Positions 24,679 to 34,039 of a stretch of 64,000 nt of DNA are shown one piece after another; position 1 is the first letter of the stretch; every line of letters begins with the position of its first letter. Source of the stretch: Occallatibacter gabretensis. GTDB lineage: Bacteria; Acidobacteriota; Terriglobia; Terriglobales; Acidobacteriaceae. The stretch covers positions 310,001 through 374,000 of the forward strand of contig NZ_LAIJ01000001.1 in the NCBI RefSeq assembly GCF_001449115.1, given 5' to 3'. A program made the position numbers and the translations under genes. The notes under the pieces were generated by a model. The model saw only the letters and a list, made by a program, of their open reading frames with translations, had not been told where the DNA came from and made no database searches.

Positions 24679-25614
24679 ATGGTCCGCTTCACCGTGCTCT
24701 CCTCCGGCTCCAAGGGCAACGCATCCGTTGTCACCGGCGGCAGCACACGCATCCTCGTCGATGCCGGCGTAAGTTGCCGTGAGCTCTTCAAGCGCATGAA
24801 GGCCGCCGGAGAAGACCCCTGCACCCTCGACGCCATCCTTATCACCCACGAGCATCAGGACCACATCAACGGCCTCGCCGTCACCGCCCGCAAGCTCGGC
24901 ATCCCCGTCTACTTCACGGAGATGACCCACCGCGCCTGGGTCCGCGACCTCACGCCCAAGCGCACCATGACCTACGCCCAATGGCTAGAGCAGCGCGCAG
25001 CGCAACAAGCCCAATCCGCCCAGCAGGACCAGTCCGAGACCGAATCCACAGAAGCCGTCGCCATAGCAGCCTGCGCCGAAGAAGACCCAAAGCCGAAGAA
25101 AGACTCCACATGGCTCCCGTCAGTCCAGTTCTTTGCCGCCGGTCAGCCCTTCCAGATAGGCGACATCGCCATCAGCCCTTTCACCATTCCGCATGACGCA
25201 TCCGACCCCGTCGGCTTCGTCTTCCAGGCGGAAGGCATCCGCATGGCCCTCGCCACCGACCTCGGCTACATCCCGCCCAACGTCAAAGCCCAGCTCCAGA
25301 ATCTCGATCTCCTCATGATCGAGTCCAACCACGACCTCGAAATGCTCCGTGACGGCCCCTATCCCTGGCAGATCAAGCAGCGCGTCCTCTCCCGTGTCGG
25401 CCATCTCTCCAATGACGCAACAGCCGAGTTCCTCGAGTCCGGCTACGACGGCGGCGCAACCTGGGTCATCCTCGGCCACCTCTCGGAGTCCAACAACCTC
25501 CCCGAACTCGCCCGCATCTGCGCCGAACGCGCCCTCAGCTCACGCGGCACCCTTCTCGGCAACCGCCTCCTGCTTGCCCACCAGCACGAGTGCATGACCC
25601 CCATCGAGTTCTGA
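24679..25614 (+). CDS. MBL-fold metallo-hydrolase (YycJ/WalJ-like)
   Basis: 311 residues from ATG 24679; the 13 extra upstream residues in the frame are not needed. It opens with VLSSGSKGNASVV and the metal motif THEHQDH near residue 63, with IPHDASDPVGF and LGHLSESNN further on, matching the YycJ/WalJ group of beta-lactamase-fold hydrolases, linked to cell-wall signalling or 5'-exonuclease activity. Odd: about 45 residues rich in Gln, Ala and Glu (WLEQRAAQQAQSAQQDQSE onward, residues 108-155) are inserted in the middle and look disordered. Monocistronic. Confidence 0.88.
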   Translation: MVRFTVLSSGSKGNASVVTGGSTRILVDAGVSCRELFKRMKAAGEDPCTLDAILITHEHQDHINGLAVTARKLGIPVYFTEMTHRAWVRDLTPKRTMTYAQWLEQRAAQQAQSAQQDQSETESTEAVAIAACAEEDPKPKKDSTWLPSVQFFAAGQPFQIGDIAISPFTIPHDASDPVGFVFQAEGIRMALATDLGYIPPNVKAQLQNLDLLMIESNHDLEMLRDGPYPWQIKQRVLSRVGHLSNDATAEFLESGYDGGATWVILGHLSESNNLPELARICAERALSSRGTLLGNRLLLAHQHECMTPIEF

Positions 25615-25634
25615 GTCTACCCCCTCACAAAGCC

Positions 25635-25692
25635 CGTCATCCTGACCATAGCCGTTTTTCAGGCGGAGGGAAGGACCTGCTTTTGTTTTTTC
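25635..25692. repeat. dispersed GTCATCCTGA-type intergenic repeat, second copy
   Basis: GTCATCCTGAC...GGAAGGACCTGC with a T-rich tail, as at 20733-20810. The middle (AGCCGTTTTTCAGGCGGAGGG) is closer to the third copy at 63883. Confidence 0.6.
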
Positions 25693-26392
25693 TGGCCACG
25701 ACCCACGAGACACTGTCATTCATTACCAAAGTCCATTGTCCTTTCGTACCGTGCTTATGCCTCAGATAATTTGCATGCAATTAACCCCAAATATGCTTTA
25801 CTCATAATCAGCAGAAGAAATGTCACGGCCCGAACCTCAAAAGGTTCGGGCCGTGGCCGTTTGAGAGGACACCCACCCACCCCCTCCCCCATCCCCACTG
25901 CACCGGAATCGGTGCAAAGCCAATTCATCATCGAGGGCATATATGACTTCTAGGCTTTTTATACAAATCGAGTTCCTCAGTTCCCATGCCCCTTAGGCCC
26001 CTCGAAACTGGGCAGCAAAGCTGCACAGTTCCGGAATAAAGATCGCATAAAGATTTTTCCAGAAACTGCGGAATATCCCGCAACCCACACAAAAAAAGCC
26101 ACTTCAAAATCTGTGCAGCACAGGATAACTCGCAGTCAACTCGGAAATCGGCGAAAAATTTCTCCCCTCCTTTACCGAATAGTTACGTTACAATCGTAAG
26201 GAACGGTCACCTCAATGCAGATAGCTTTGGCTCGGTAAAAGCCAAAGCGCCTCGTTTTGCCTTGTGATTTGAATCACTTGCAGGAAGAATCCTGTTGCCG
26301 AAAATTGAGTCTAATGGATGTACTGTTCAGGTTCCGCCGAAGGGACTGAATCATTGCATTCGTTGAATTTCTTGTTAAAGTGAGTGATAACG
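25693..26392 (+). other. long structured non-coding region upstream of zinc-finger membrane gene
   Basis: About 700 bases without a gene. A perfect 14-base-pair hairpin with loop CAAA lies at 25824-25855 (arms 25824-25837 and 25842-25855), with no T run after it. Close to the next gene there are three small hairpins in a row: 26224-26231 with 26241-26248, 26264-26269 with 26272-26277, and 26281-26285 with 26290-26294. They look like a structured leader RNA, but I match them to no known riboswitch. No coding signal seen. Confidence 0.4.
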
Positions 26393-26854
26393 ATGGCACG
26401 TACCCGATGCAGCGATCCCGTGGTTGGCGCAATTCTGGCCAGCTGGCGCTATGACATCTCGGGAATCTCGCCCGAAATGCGTCGCGACTATGAGCAGCAC
26501 TTTGTCGAGTGCAGCCACTGCCGCGCGCGTCTCAAGTTTCATCGCGGGCTCGATGTTTCGCTCGCCGTGCTTACCTCGCTGGCCGTAATATTCTTCCTCT
26601 TCGCACTCGCGACCATCCTGCACATAAAGCCGCTCGAACATGTGGCTTTCAACATCCTCGGCCTCGATATCGTCTCCATGTATCAAATGCTCGTCTCGGC
26701 AGGTATAGCTGGCGTCTGCTTTTCGTTTATCGCGTTTCTTTTGGTCCTTACAGCTACACCGCTCCCGACTTATCTCACGGGCATCGCCGCCAGGCGCAGC
26801 AAGCTCATCGAAGAGCACCTTCCGGAAACCGTCCGTTCTCCCCGCTCACGATAA
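26393..26854 (+). CDS. putative zinc-finger (HC2-like) membrane protein
   Basis: 153 residues from ATG 26393. The N-terminal part has a HxxxCxxC motif (HFVECSHCRARL, near 39-50), as in anti-sigma factor zinc-finger domains. Two membrane segments follow, near 60-85 and 100-125. This layout fits a small membrane anti-sigma-like protein, but no sigma factor gene is adjacent. It is preceded by a long structured leader and followed by a clear terminator. Confidence 0.7.
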   Translation: MARTRCSDPVVGAILASWRYDISGISPEMRRDYEQHFVECSHCRARLKFHRGLDVSLAVLTSLAVIFFLFALATILHIKPLEHVAFNILGLDIVSMYQMLVSAGIAGVCFSFIAFLLVLTATPLPTYLTGIAARRSKLIEEHLPETVRSPRSR

Positions 26855-26874
26855 AGCTCAGATTTCAAAACAGC

Positions 26875-26906
26875 AAAAAAGGCCTCCCGTGACGGGAGGC
26901 CTTTAA
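26875..26906. terminator. bidirectional terminator
   Basis: GGCCTCCCGT / ACGGGAGGCC (26881-26901) with AAAAAA before and CTTT after, between two convergent genes. A good intrinsic terminator at least for the minus-strand gene, where it is followed by TTTTTT. Confidence 0.85.
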
Positions 26907-26916
26907 CGTTGTGCTT

Positions 26917-27945
26917 TTAGTAAATAGCCCCATCCGCCTGCGTAGAACTGACCACGCCATTCTTTACGGATAACGAATACCGCGTCGCATCGCCGGTCCA
27001 CGTCTTCAGATTGAACGCATGTCCGGACGTTACCTTTTGCACGGCATACAGGCCAAACGTAAGCTGAGCGTTTCGGCGAATCAGACCGGCGCTCTCAGGC
27101 AAACCAATAAAGTACGCGCAGCCTTTGCCAACAACAGATGCCTGTCCGTCAGGCTCTAGCAGCACCGATACTCCTTGCTCTACACCAACACCGCGAAGTG
27201 CTGTTGCTTTAGGAGAGACAGGCTTACCATCCGGCTCATCCAGCCGCGCAAGAAACACCAGCAGTCGCCCCATCCGGTCACGCTTCGCAAAATGCGTATC
27301 CGTAATGACGCCTTTCAGTATTGGAATATCCAGGAATCCCCGGGCCAGTGTCACTCGCTGCGAGTATGGATCATGCAACGCAGTCTTCGCGTCCAGGTTC
27401 GGGTCGTTCGGTTTGTCTCCCTGCGCGGAGTAGACGTACTCGCCCAACACCGCCAGCCCCGCGCTCGTTCCGCCCAGCGGCACACCGCGCGCAATCGCAT
27501 CGTTCAGCGCTGTCTGCACCGGCGTACGCTCCCAGAAGTTGAGATAGTTCGCCTGATCCCCGCCGGCAATAAAGATCGCGCTGGCACTGCGAATCGTCTT
27601 CGCTACAAACGGATCATTCGCCGCCTCGCGATTCGGAATCACTACCGTCGCCTCCGAATTCAGATGGCAGAGTTTCTGTATGTAGTCGTTGTACGCATCC
27701 GTCCCCGTCGCCCGCAGCACCAGCAGATCGCCGCCATTGGCCCTCGCACAGAGCCACTGGAAAGCCTCATCCAGATCCTCTCCGCCGCCCATCAGCGCGT
27801 ACCCGGCTTGCGGTTTCACTTGAGCGTCCGCCGCATTGCCAACACGAAAATACTTGTATGCCGGCGCAGTTTGCGCAGAACAGGGAATCACCACAGCCAA
27901 CAGCAAAACCAACGCTGCCGCCCACTTGCAAATGACCTTTGTCAT
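26917..27945 (-). CDS. secreted cyanophycinase-like peptidase (S51 family)
   Basis: 342 residues with a signal peptide (AAALVLLLAVVIPCSA). S51 features are ALMGGGEDLDEAF, FIAGGDQANYLNFW and the nucleophile in PLGGTSAGLAVLG. Cyanophycinases hydrolyse cyanophycin to beta-Asp-Arg dipeptides; relatives cut Asp-rich or isoAsp peptides. No cyanophycin synthetase is in the window, so the substrate may be external. Divergent from ftsQ. Confidence 0.87.
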   Translation of the reverse strand: MTKVICKWAAALVLLLAVVIPCSAQTAPAYKYFRVGNAADAQVKPQAGYALMGGGEDLDEAFQWLCARANGGDLLVLRATGTDAYNDYIQKLCHLNSEATVVIPNREAANDPFVAKTIRSASAIFIAGGDQANYLNFWERTPVQTALNDAIARGVPLGGTSAGLAVLGEYVYSAQGDKPNDPNLDAKTALHDPYSQRVTLARGFLDIPILKGVITDTHFAKRDRMGRLLVFLARLDEPDGKPVSPKATALRGVGVEQGVSVLLEPDGQASVVGKGCAYFIGLPESAGLIRRNAQLTFGLYAVQKVTSGHAFNLKTWTGDATRYSLSVKNGVVSSTQADGAIY

Positions 27946-28116
27946 GCCCTCAGCTTAACCTGTCGCGGCGCACCCAGCCCCTTTGTCTCCTGGTTCCTGA
28001 GTCCCTGTCTTATTTTCATTAACCGCACAGGTTCCTTTAGCATCCTCTGCTACGGTTCCGCGCTCGAATCCGCCCCATAATGAGGTCTGGCGAATCTCAC
28101 GTGCCGTGCCAGAGGC

Positions 28117-29304
28117 GTGACTATAGAACGGACAAACCAAAACGGCACCCTTCCATGGGAGGACGACGCGCCCAACGAATCGCGCTTCCGGCGCACTCGG
28201 CAGACCGCGTCTCCTGCAGCCCGTTCGCGCCGCGATCCTGACGCTTCAGAAGGCGACGAGTACGATCTTCCGCGTCCACGCCAGCGCTTCAAAGGCCAGT
28301 CGCGTCCCTGGTGGCGTCCAGCGAGCAAAACTGGCCGCGTCTTTCTCGCTCTCGGCGCATTAGCCATCGTGGTTGTGGGCATCGCCTGCTGGCTCACGGC
28401 GAAACGGTACCTTGAGCGCGATGCCCGCTTCCGCATCGAGGGATCTTCCAACATTGAAGCCGCTGGTCTTAGTCAGGTCTCCCGTTCCGACCTGCTTCCC
28501 GTCTTCGGCGAGGACATCGGCCGGAACATCTTCTTCGTCAATCTCAGCGATCGCCGCAAACAGCTCGAGCAGATCCCCTGGATCCAGCGCGCCTCCGTGA
28601 TGCGCATCCTGCCCGACCGCATTCGCATCAGCGTTGTCGAGCGCACGCCCATCGCCATGGTTCGCCAGGGCCAGCAGATCGGTCTCGTCGATGCAGACGG
28701 CGTCCTGCTCACCATGCGTGCGGCCACCATGACGCAGCATCACTATTCCTTTCCCGTCATCACCGGCATCGATGAAGGAGACACGCAGCCATCGCGCAAG
28801 GCGCGCATGGCTGTCTATCAGCACCTCATGCGCGATCTCGATTCCAGCGGGCAGCATTTCTCGAATCAGATCTCCGAGATCGATCTCACGGATCCTGAGG
28901 ATGCCCGGGTCCTTATGACCGAGCCGGGCCACGACATTCTCGCGCACTTCGGCAACGATCATTTCCTTGACCGCTACCAGCGTTACAAGGAGTACATCGC
29001 AGAGTGGCGCCAGCAGTACCCGCACCTTGCCGGCGTAGATCTACGTTACGACCACCAGGTAGTCGTGCAAATGGCTTCCGGCGCAACAGCCGACACACCG
29101 GCCTCCACCAGCACCGCTGACGGCCAAGTTGCTGCAGCGGCTAACCCCGCCCCTGCAACCGCCCAGGCAAAGAAGCCTCAGCCCAAGCCTGCCAATCCAG
29201 CTTCCCATAAAGACACAAAGAAGCATCCGCAGACCCGCCGGGTAGCCAGCAATACACCGGCATCCAAGACCGCAAACCACACCGCGCGTACGTGGGACGA
29301 GTGA
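28117..29304 (+). CDS. ftsQ: cell division protein FtsQ
   Basis: 395 residues from a GTG start. A disordered cytoplasmic part (1-75), one membrane segment (VFLALGALAIVVVGIACWL) and a periplasmic POTRA domain (FRIEGSSNIEAAGLSQVSRSDLL, GRNIFFVNLSDRRKQLEQIPWIQRA) followed by the FtsQ domain (VDADGVLLTM) are visible. FtsQ bridges early and late divisome parts. The C-terminal 75 residues are Ala/Pro/Lys/Thr-rich, longer than usual. First gene of ftsQ-ftsA-ftsZ; ftsA starts 7 bases after its stop. The start codon lacks a strong ribosome site, so it is only probable. Confidence 0.93.
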   Translation: MTIERTNQNGTLPWEDDAPNESRFRRTRQTASPAARSRRDPDASEGDEYDLPRPRQRFKGQSRPWWRPASKTGRVFLALGALAIVVVGIACWLTAKRYLERDARFRIEGSSNIEAAGLSQVSRSDLLPVFGEDIGRNIFFVNLSDRRKQLEQIPWIQRASVMRILPDRIRISVVERTPIAMVRQGQQIGLVDADGVLLTMRAATMTQHHYSFPVITGIDEGDTQPSRKARMAVYQHLMRDLDSSGQHFSNQISEIDLTDPEDARVLMTEPGHDILAHFGNDHFLDRYQRYKEYIAEWRQQYPHLAGVDLRYDHQVVVQMASGATADTPASTSTADGQVAAAANPAPATAQAKKPQPKPANPASHKDTKKHPQTRRVASNTPASKTANHTARTWDE

Positions 29305-29311
29305 GCCAACG

Positions 29312-30520
29312 ATGAGCCAGACAGAAGAAAACCTGATCGTAGTGCTCGACGTAGGCAGCGCGGAGACGCGCGTTCTCGCTGGTGATCTCAATGAGGGAGC
29401 ATTACGCTATCGCGGTCACGCCACGCTTCCGTCTGCGGGAATGCGTAAAGGCATGATCTCCGATCTCGGCCCCGCCGCCAAAGTCGTCAAGTCTGCCGTC
29501 GAAAAGGCCGAAATCTCCGCTCGGGTCAATATCGACTCGTGCGTCGTCGGTATCGGCGGTCCGCATATCCGCGGCGTCAACTCAAACGGCGGCTTCGATC
29601 TCGCCGGACGTATGCGTGAGATCACCCGCGAAGATGTCCGCACTGCCGTCGAGCGCGCCGGCGCCGTGGAGCGTCCGCCCGACCGCGAAATTCTTCACCT
29701 TCTGCCGCGTCAATTCATCGTGGACGAGCAACCCGGCATCTTCGATCCCATCGGCATGATCGGTGCGCGCCTCGAAGTCGATCTCCATATCGCCACCTGC
29801 TCCGGCTCCGCGCTGCAAAGCACCGTCACCTGTGCCAATCGTGCCGGCCTTGAAGTTACTGAAGCGGTGCTTGAGTCCATCGCCGCCGCCGAGTCCACGC
29901 TCTCCGTCGATGAGCGCGAGCTTGGCATCTGCCTCATCGACGTCGGCGCGCACTCCACCGATCTCATTGTCTTCTTTGAAGGGGCAGTCGCTCACACCGG
30001 CTCCGTTCCTGTCGGCGGCGCGCACTTCACCAACGACCTCGCCGTCGGCCTGCAGATGCCACTCTCGCAAGCGGAGGAACTCAAGCGTCAGTACGGCCAC
30101 GCCGTCGTCACTGCTGTGCCGCAGACCGCCGAAATCGAAATCGCAAATCCTCAGCCGCAGTTGCTGCGCCTCCGCACCATTGCAGAAATCCTGGAGCCGC
30201 GCGCCCGCGAGCTGTTGTATTTCGTCAAGGAAAGCCTGCGTCAGGGAGGCGTCTTCGATGCTCTCGGAGCCGGCTGCGTCCTCACCGGTGGCGGCGCAAA
30301 GCTCCCCGGAATGCTCGATGTCACCGAGAGCCAACTTCGCGTGCCTGCTCGCACCGGTATGCCTGTCCGGCTCTCCAACATGCCCGGCGATCTGGCCAGC
30401 CCCACATACGCCACCGCCATCGGGCTGCTCTTGTACGCTCACCGAACGCGCGTCTCGCGCGCGGCGGAGAAAAACGGTTTACGCGCCAGGCTGCGATCGA
30501 TCTTTGCAGCCAGCTATTAG
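29312..30520 (+). CDS. ftsA: cell division protein FtsA
   Basis: 402 residues. An actin-like ATPase that tethers FtsZ to the membrane. [13 protein letters not shown] is the first phosphate loop, [14 protein letters not shown] the second, and [12 protein letters not shown] the adenosine motif; the SHS2 insert lies between. The C-terminal helix ([17 protein letters not shown]) is the amphipathic membrane anchor. Lies between ftsQ (7 bases) and ftsZ (35 bases). Confidence 0.96.
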   Translation: MSQTEENLIVVLDVGSAETRVLAGDLNEGALRYRGHATLPSAGMRKGMISDLGPAAKVVKSAVEKAEISARVNIDSCVVGIGGPHIRGVNSNGGFDLAGRMREITREDVRTAVERAGAVERPPDREILHLLPRQFIVDEQPGIFDPIGMIGARLEVDLHIATCSGSALQSTVTCANRAGLEVTEAVLESIAAAESTLSVDERELGICLIDVGAHSTDLIVFFEGAVAHTGSVPVGGAHFTNDLAVGLQMPLSQAEELKRQYGHAVVTAVPQTAEIEIANPQPQLLRLRTIAEILEPRARELLYFVKESLRQGGVFDALGAGCVLTGGGAKLPGMLDVTESQLRVPARTGMPVRLSNMPGDLASPTYATAIGLLLYAHRTRVSRAAEKNGLRARLRSIFAASY

Positions 30521-30555
30521 GGAAGGGAAATACCTCACCAGGGAGGCACAGCGCT

Positions 30556-32079
30556 ATGGATCAATTAAAAAACGAAGCAGGCGAAATGCGAATTCAGTAT
30601 CACGATGAGGCGCCGCGCGGCGCTCGCATTAAGGTCATCGGTGTCGGTGGCGGTGGCGGCAATGCCGTCAACCGCATGATCCAGGCCAAAATGGAAGGCG
30701 TCGAGTTTATCGCCGCCAACACGGACGTTCAGGCTCTCAAGCTCTGCCAGGCCCCCGTCAAGCTCCAACTCGGCGTCCGCCTCACCGCCGGTCTAGGCGC
30801 AGGTGCAAATCCCGACGTGGGGCGTCGCGCTGCCCTGGAAGACTCCGAAAAGATCATCGAAGCCCTCGAAGGCGCGGACATGGTCTTCGTTACCGCTGGC
30901 CTCGGCGGCGGCACCGGCACCGGTGCGGCTCCCGTCATCGCCTCGCTTGCCAGTGAGATGGGTATCCTCACAGTCGCTGTCATCACCCAGCCCTTTGGCT
31001 TTGAAGGTAAGCGCCGTCTCCAGCAAGCTGAGCGTGGCCTCAAGGAACTGCTCGAGAGTGTCGACACCATGATCGTCATCCCCAACGAGAAGCTCCTCGC
31101 AGTCGCCAAAGACGCCGGCTTCTTCGAGAGCTTCCGCATCGCCGATGACGTCCTCCGTCAGGGTGTACAGGGCATCTCGGACATCATCACTATCCCCGGC
31201 ATTATCAACCGCGACTTCGCCGACGTAAAAACCACCATGGCCGGCATGGGACACGCCGTCATGGGTACCGCGGTTCGCTCCGGTGAAAATCGTGCCGTCG
31301 AAGCCGCACAGGCAGCCATGGCATCGCCGATGCTTGAACAGGGCGCCATCGACGGCGCACGCGGCATTCTCATCAACATCACGGGATCGAGTGCTTTAAA
31401 GCTCTCGGAAGTCAACGCTGCATCATCGTTGATCGAATCCTCCGCGCATGAAGACGCAAACATCATCTTCGGTGCAGTGCTCGACGAACGTATGGGCGAC
31501 GAGGTGAAAATCACCGTGATCGCCACCGGTTTCAAGGACCAGATGCCCGAGCGCCGTGCCCGCATGTTGAGCGTCGATGAAACTCCCATTCTCTCTGTGC
31601 CCGTCGTTGCGCCCGATAACTGGCTCCGGGAGTCTGCGCAGGCCAGTGCACCCGCGCGCATCGAAAAGGCGGCGTCCAGCACCGAGCCCGTTCTGGTTCC
31701 TGAACCAGAGCCGGAGCTCGTTATGGCTCACGCTCACATTGCCGAGCCGTCCCGCCCGCGCTTCATGAGCGAGGATGAGGAAGAAGATCTGGTCCCCGCA
31801 ATGCATATGCCGGCAATAGTCCACGCGATCCATGAATCCGAACCGGAAATCTCCATGCACATGGAAGAGGCGTCATTTCTGGAGTCGGTCGCAGCAGCAC
31901 CCAAATTCGCCGAAATGGCCGAACCTCACATCTCGCAACCCAACGGCAACGGCCTGAACCATACCTCAGCCCTCGAAGAACGCCGGCCATTGCCGACTGG
32001 CGGCCTTTTTGAAGAAAACGCGGACCGCGATCGAGATCTCGAGGTCCCCACCTTTATGCGCCGCTCGCCACTTTTTTAG
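30556..32079 (+). CDS. ftsZ: cell division protein FtsZ
   Basis: 507 residues, longer than the usual 380-400. It forms the division ring. [17 protein letters not shown] near residue 22, the tubulin signature [10 protein letters not shown] near 118 and PNEKLL near 176 are intact. The GTPase core ends near residue 335; a long acidic linker ([23 protein letters not shown] and onward) leads to the conserved tail [10 protein letters not shown] that binds FtsA. Preceded by a GGGAGG ribosome site. The linker of about 160 residues is the main oddity. Confidence 0.98.
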   Translation: MDQLKNEAGEMRIQYHDEAPRGARIKVIGVGGGGGNAVNRMIQAKMEGVEFIAANTDVQALKLCQAPVKLQLGVRLTAGLGAGANPDVGRRAALEDSEKIIEALEGADMVFVTAGLGGGTGTGAAPVIASLASEMGILTVAVITQPFGFEGKRRLQQAERGLKELLESVDTMIVIPNEKLLAVAKDAGFFESFRIADDVLRQGVQGISDIITIPGIINRDFADVKTTMAGMGHAVMGTAVRSGENRAVEAAQAAMASPMLEQGAIDGARGILINITGSSALKLSEVNAASSLIESSAHEDANIIFGAVLDERMGDEVKITVIATGFKDQMPERRARMLSVDETPILSVPVVAPDNWLRESAQASAPARIEKAASSTEPVLVPEPEPELVMAHAHIAEPSRPRFMSEDEEEDLVPAMHMPAIVHAIHESEPEISMHMEEASFLESVAAAPKFAEMAEPHISQPNGNGLNHTSALEERRPLPTGGLFEENADRDRDLEVPTFMRRSPLF

Positions 32080-32575
32080 GTGCAGCGCAAACAGCTTTTT
32101 GTGACCGCAACATGTGGCAAAAAATCGGTTTATATCCGATAATGAGAAGAACGCCTGAATAATCTTCCGATCACGGATTGCTCGACTGGCACCGAACGCG
32201 CAGGTCATACTTTTTAAGGAACTTCGGCGCGTTTTAGTCAATTTTCAGGCTTGCATAGAAGCCCGCGCACTGTATAGTGCTTCTATCCAGCCAATTGATT
32301 CGCTTTTGAGTGCCAAAGCAAGAAAAACGCAAGGAAACTGAAAGCCTTTACACCAGCTAAGTGTTTTGTTTGGCATTTCAGATAACTTGCTACCCGCTGA
32401 ATGTGTCGTTTTGGGAACGTTTTGGGCTGCCGGCGCACTATCTGGCAGTAGAGCTGAAAGGTTTTGCGGTTCGGCTATGAAAATAGTCCGCTGCAAGCCG
32501 ATAACTGGAACAAGCCGGCGCATGTGAGCAGCGCGGGATGGTTCGGAACTCGATTTTTTACAGAGGTTGCTCCGG
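32080..32575 (+). promoter_or_regulatory. 496-base intergenic region with a candidate promoter for the transpeptidase gene
   Basis: TTGCAT (32251-32256) and TATAGT (32273-32278), 16 bases apart, form a plausible sigma-70 promoter. An inverted repeat ATAGAAGC / GCTTCTAT (near 32255-32283) overlaps it and could be an operator. About 290 bases of untranslated leader would follow. No coding region seen. Confidence 0.4.
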
Positions 32576-33853
32576 ATGAGGATTTCTCACACCACGTTGT
32601 TTCTGGGTTTTGCCGCATGCAGCGCCGCTGCCGCGCTTGCGCTCAACACCCCGCATACGCTACACCACAGCAAAACTCCTCATCTCCAGGAGCCTCATAG
32701 TACGGCTCTTCACGGCACAGCGCATCGCGCCGAATCTCATGCTCCGGCCGTTGCCGCACATCCTGCCGCCAGAGCCTCTGCTCATGTTACCGTCCGTTCT
32801 GCACATGGCAGTGTTGCTCTTCGCGCCGCCAGCCTGCATTCCACCCATCGCGTCTACGAGCGTTTTACTGGCAACTCCTTCGCCACCTCCGATATTTTTG
32901 CGGCTGATGTTACTACCGGCGAAGATCCCGTTGTTCGCCAGGCAGCCATTGACGCCCTCGGAGGCATGAATGGCACGGCCGTAGTTATCAATCCCGCCAG
33001 CGGCCGCGTCCTCGCCATGGTCAATCAGAAGCTCGCTCTTTCCCCCGGAGCCGAGCCCTGTTCCACCATCAAGATCACCGTCGGCATGGCTGCCCTCTCT
33101 GAGGGCATCGTCACCCGCGATACCATGGTCCAGCTCGCTGGCTTCCGCATGAACATGACCCAGGCGCTGGCCAAGAGCAACAATCTCTACTTTGAGGCAC
33201 TTGGCCGCCAACTGGGATTTGAGCGCGTCGAGCACTATGCCCGCGAATTCGGCCTCGGCGAACTGGCCGGCTTCAACATCCCTGGCGAGCAGCTCGGCGT
33301 TTATCCCGATGAGCCGCTCCGTGAATCCGAAGGTGGCGTCGGCCGTATGTGCAGCTTCGGTCAGGGCGTTTCGCTCACCCCACTTCAGCTCGGCGCATAT
33401 GTCGCCGCTCTTGCAAACGGCGGCACGCTCTACTATCTCCAGCATCCCACCACGCCGGAAGATGTCGCCGCGTTTGCTCCTAGAATCAAGCGCCAGCTCG
33501 ACATCGCGAAGTTCATTCCGGAGCTCGAAGAAGGCATGTCCGGAGCCGTCGAGTACGGAACCGCCCGGCGCCTCCGCACCAGCTTCACGGAATTACCGGT
33601 CTTCGGCAAAACCGGCACCTGCTCTAACCTGGGCACGCGTCTCGGCTGGTTTGCATCCTTTTCGCAGTCTCCCCAGGGTGGCCTTGTCACAGTCTTCCTT
33701 CTCGAAGGCGGACGACCCACCTTCGGTCCTCGCGCCGCGGAGTTGACCGGGGCGTTCTATCGCGCTCTCTGGGATCACAACTACTTCGTCAACAAGGGCA
33801 TTCAGGCAACTGTCACCGCTACTCCGTCGGTACTGGAAACTACCAACAAGTAG
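32576..33853 (+). CDS. stand-alone penicillin-binding transpeptidase-domain protein
   Basis: 425 residues from ATG 32576. A signal peptide or anchor (TLFLGFAACSAAAALAL) is followed by a His/Ala-rich stretch to about residue 85 (SKTPHLQEPHSTALHGTAH) that looks disordered. The transpeptidase fold has all three active-site motifs: STIK (Ser near 163), SNN near 201 and KTG near 345. No PBP dimerisation or transglycosylase domain is present, so it is shorter than class B PBPs. It could be a D,D-transpeptidase or carboxypeptidase for septal peptidoglycan, given its place after ftsZ. Confidence 0.83.
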   Translation: MRISHTTLFLGFAACSAAAALALNTPHTLHHSKTPHLQEPHSTALHGTAHRAESHAPAVAAHPAARASAHVTVRSAHGSVALRAASLHSTHRVYERFTGNSFATSDIFAADVTTGEDPVVRQAAIDALGGMNGTAVVINPASGRVLAMVNQKLALSPGAEPCSTIKITVGMAALSEGIVTRDTMVQLAGFRMNMTQALAKSNNLYFEALGRQLGFERVEHYAREFGLGELAGFNIPGEQLGVYPDEPLRESEGGVGRMCSFGQGVSLTPLQLGAYVAALANGGTLYYLQHPTTPEDVAAFAPRIKRQLDIAKFIPELEEGMSGAVEYGTARRLRTSFTELPVFGKTGTCSNLGTRLGWFASFSQSPQGGLVTVFLLEGGRPTFGPRAAELTGAFYRALWDHNYFVNKGIQATVTATPSVLETTNK

Positions 33854-33874
33854 GGAATTCGCACTTCTTAACAG

Positions 33875-33904
33875 AGGCCACCCGCGCGGTGGCCTTATTC
33901 TTTG
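33875..33904 (+). terminator. intrinsic terminator after the transpeptidase gene
   Basis: AGGCCACC / GGTGGCCT (33875-33882 with 33888-33895) is followed by TATTCTTTG, a partly U-rich tail. It ends the ftsZ-to-transpeptidase region. Confidence 0.7.
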
Positions 33905-34039
33905 TGCCGAACCACGAGTGAACCCAATTCACTCATTGCTCATCGAATAGCAAGCGACTTCATCTAAGCTGGTGAGAGAGCTATTGCTTTTACAGTTTAG
34001 GTTGTAGTCCAATTCTTGGTGAGGTCTTGTAACCGGTTC

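Noticed and set aside
26200..26392. Possible cyclic-di-GMP or other known riboswitch before the zinc-finger membrane gene
   Set aside because: Serial hairpins exist but the conserved loop sequences of the GEMM class were not found.
26917..27945. Cyanophycin-cycle locus
   Set aside because: Only a cyanophycinase-like gene is present; no synthetase, so no metabolic locus is claimed.
29582..30442. 286-residue minus-strand frame opposite ftsA
   Set aside because: Shadow of a highly conserved gene, rich in Gly/Asp/Glu as expected for antisense of this codon use.
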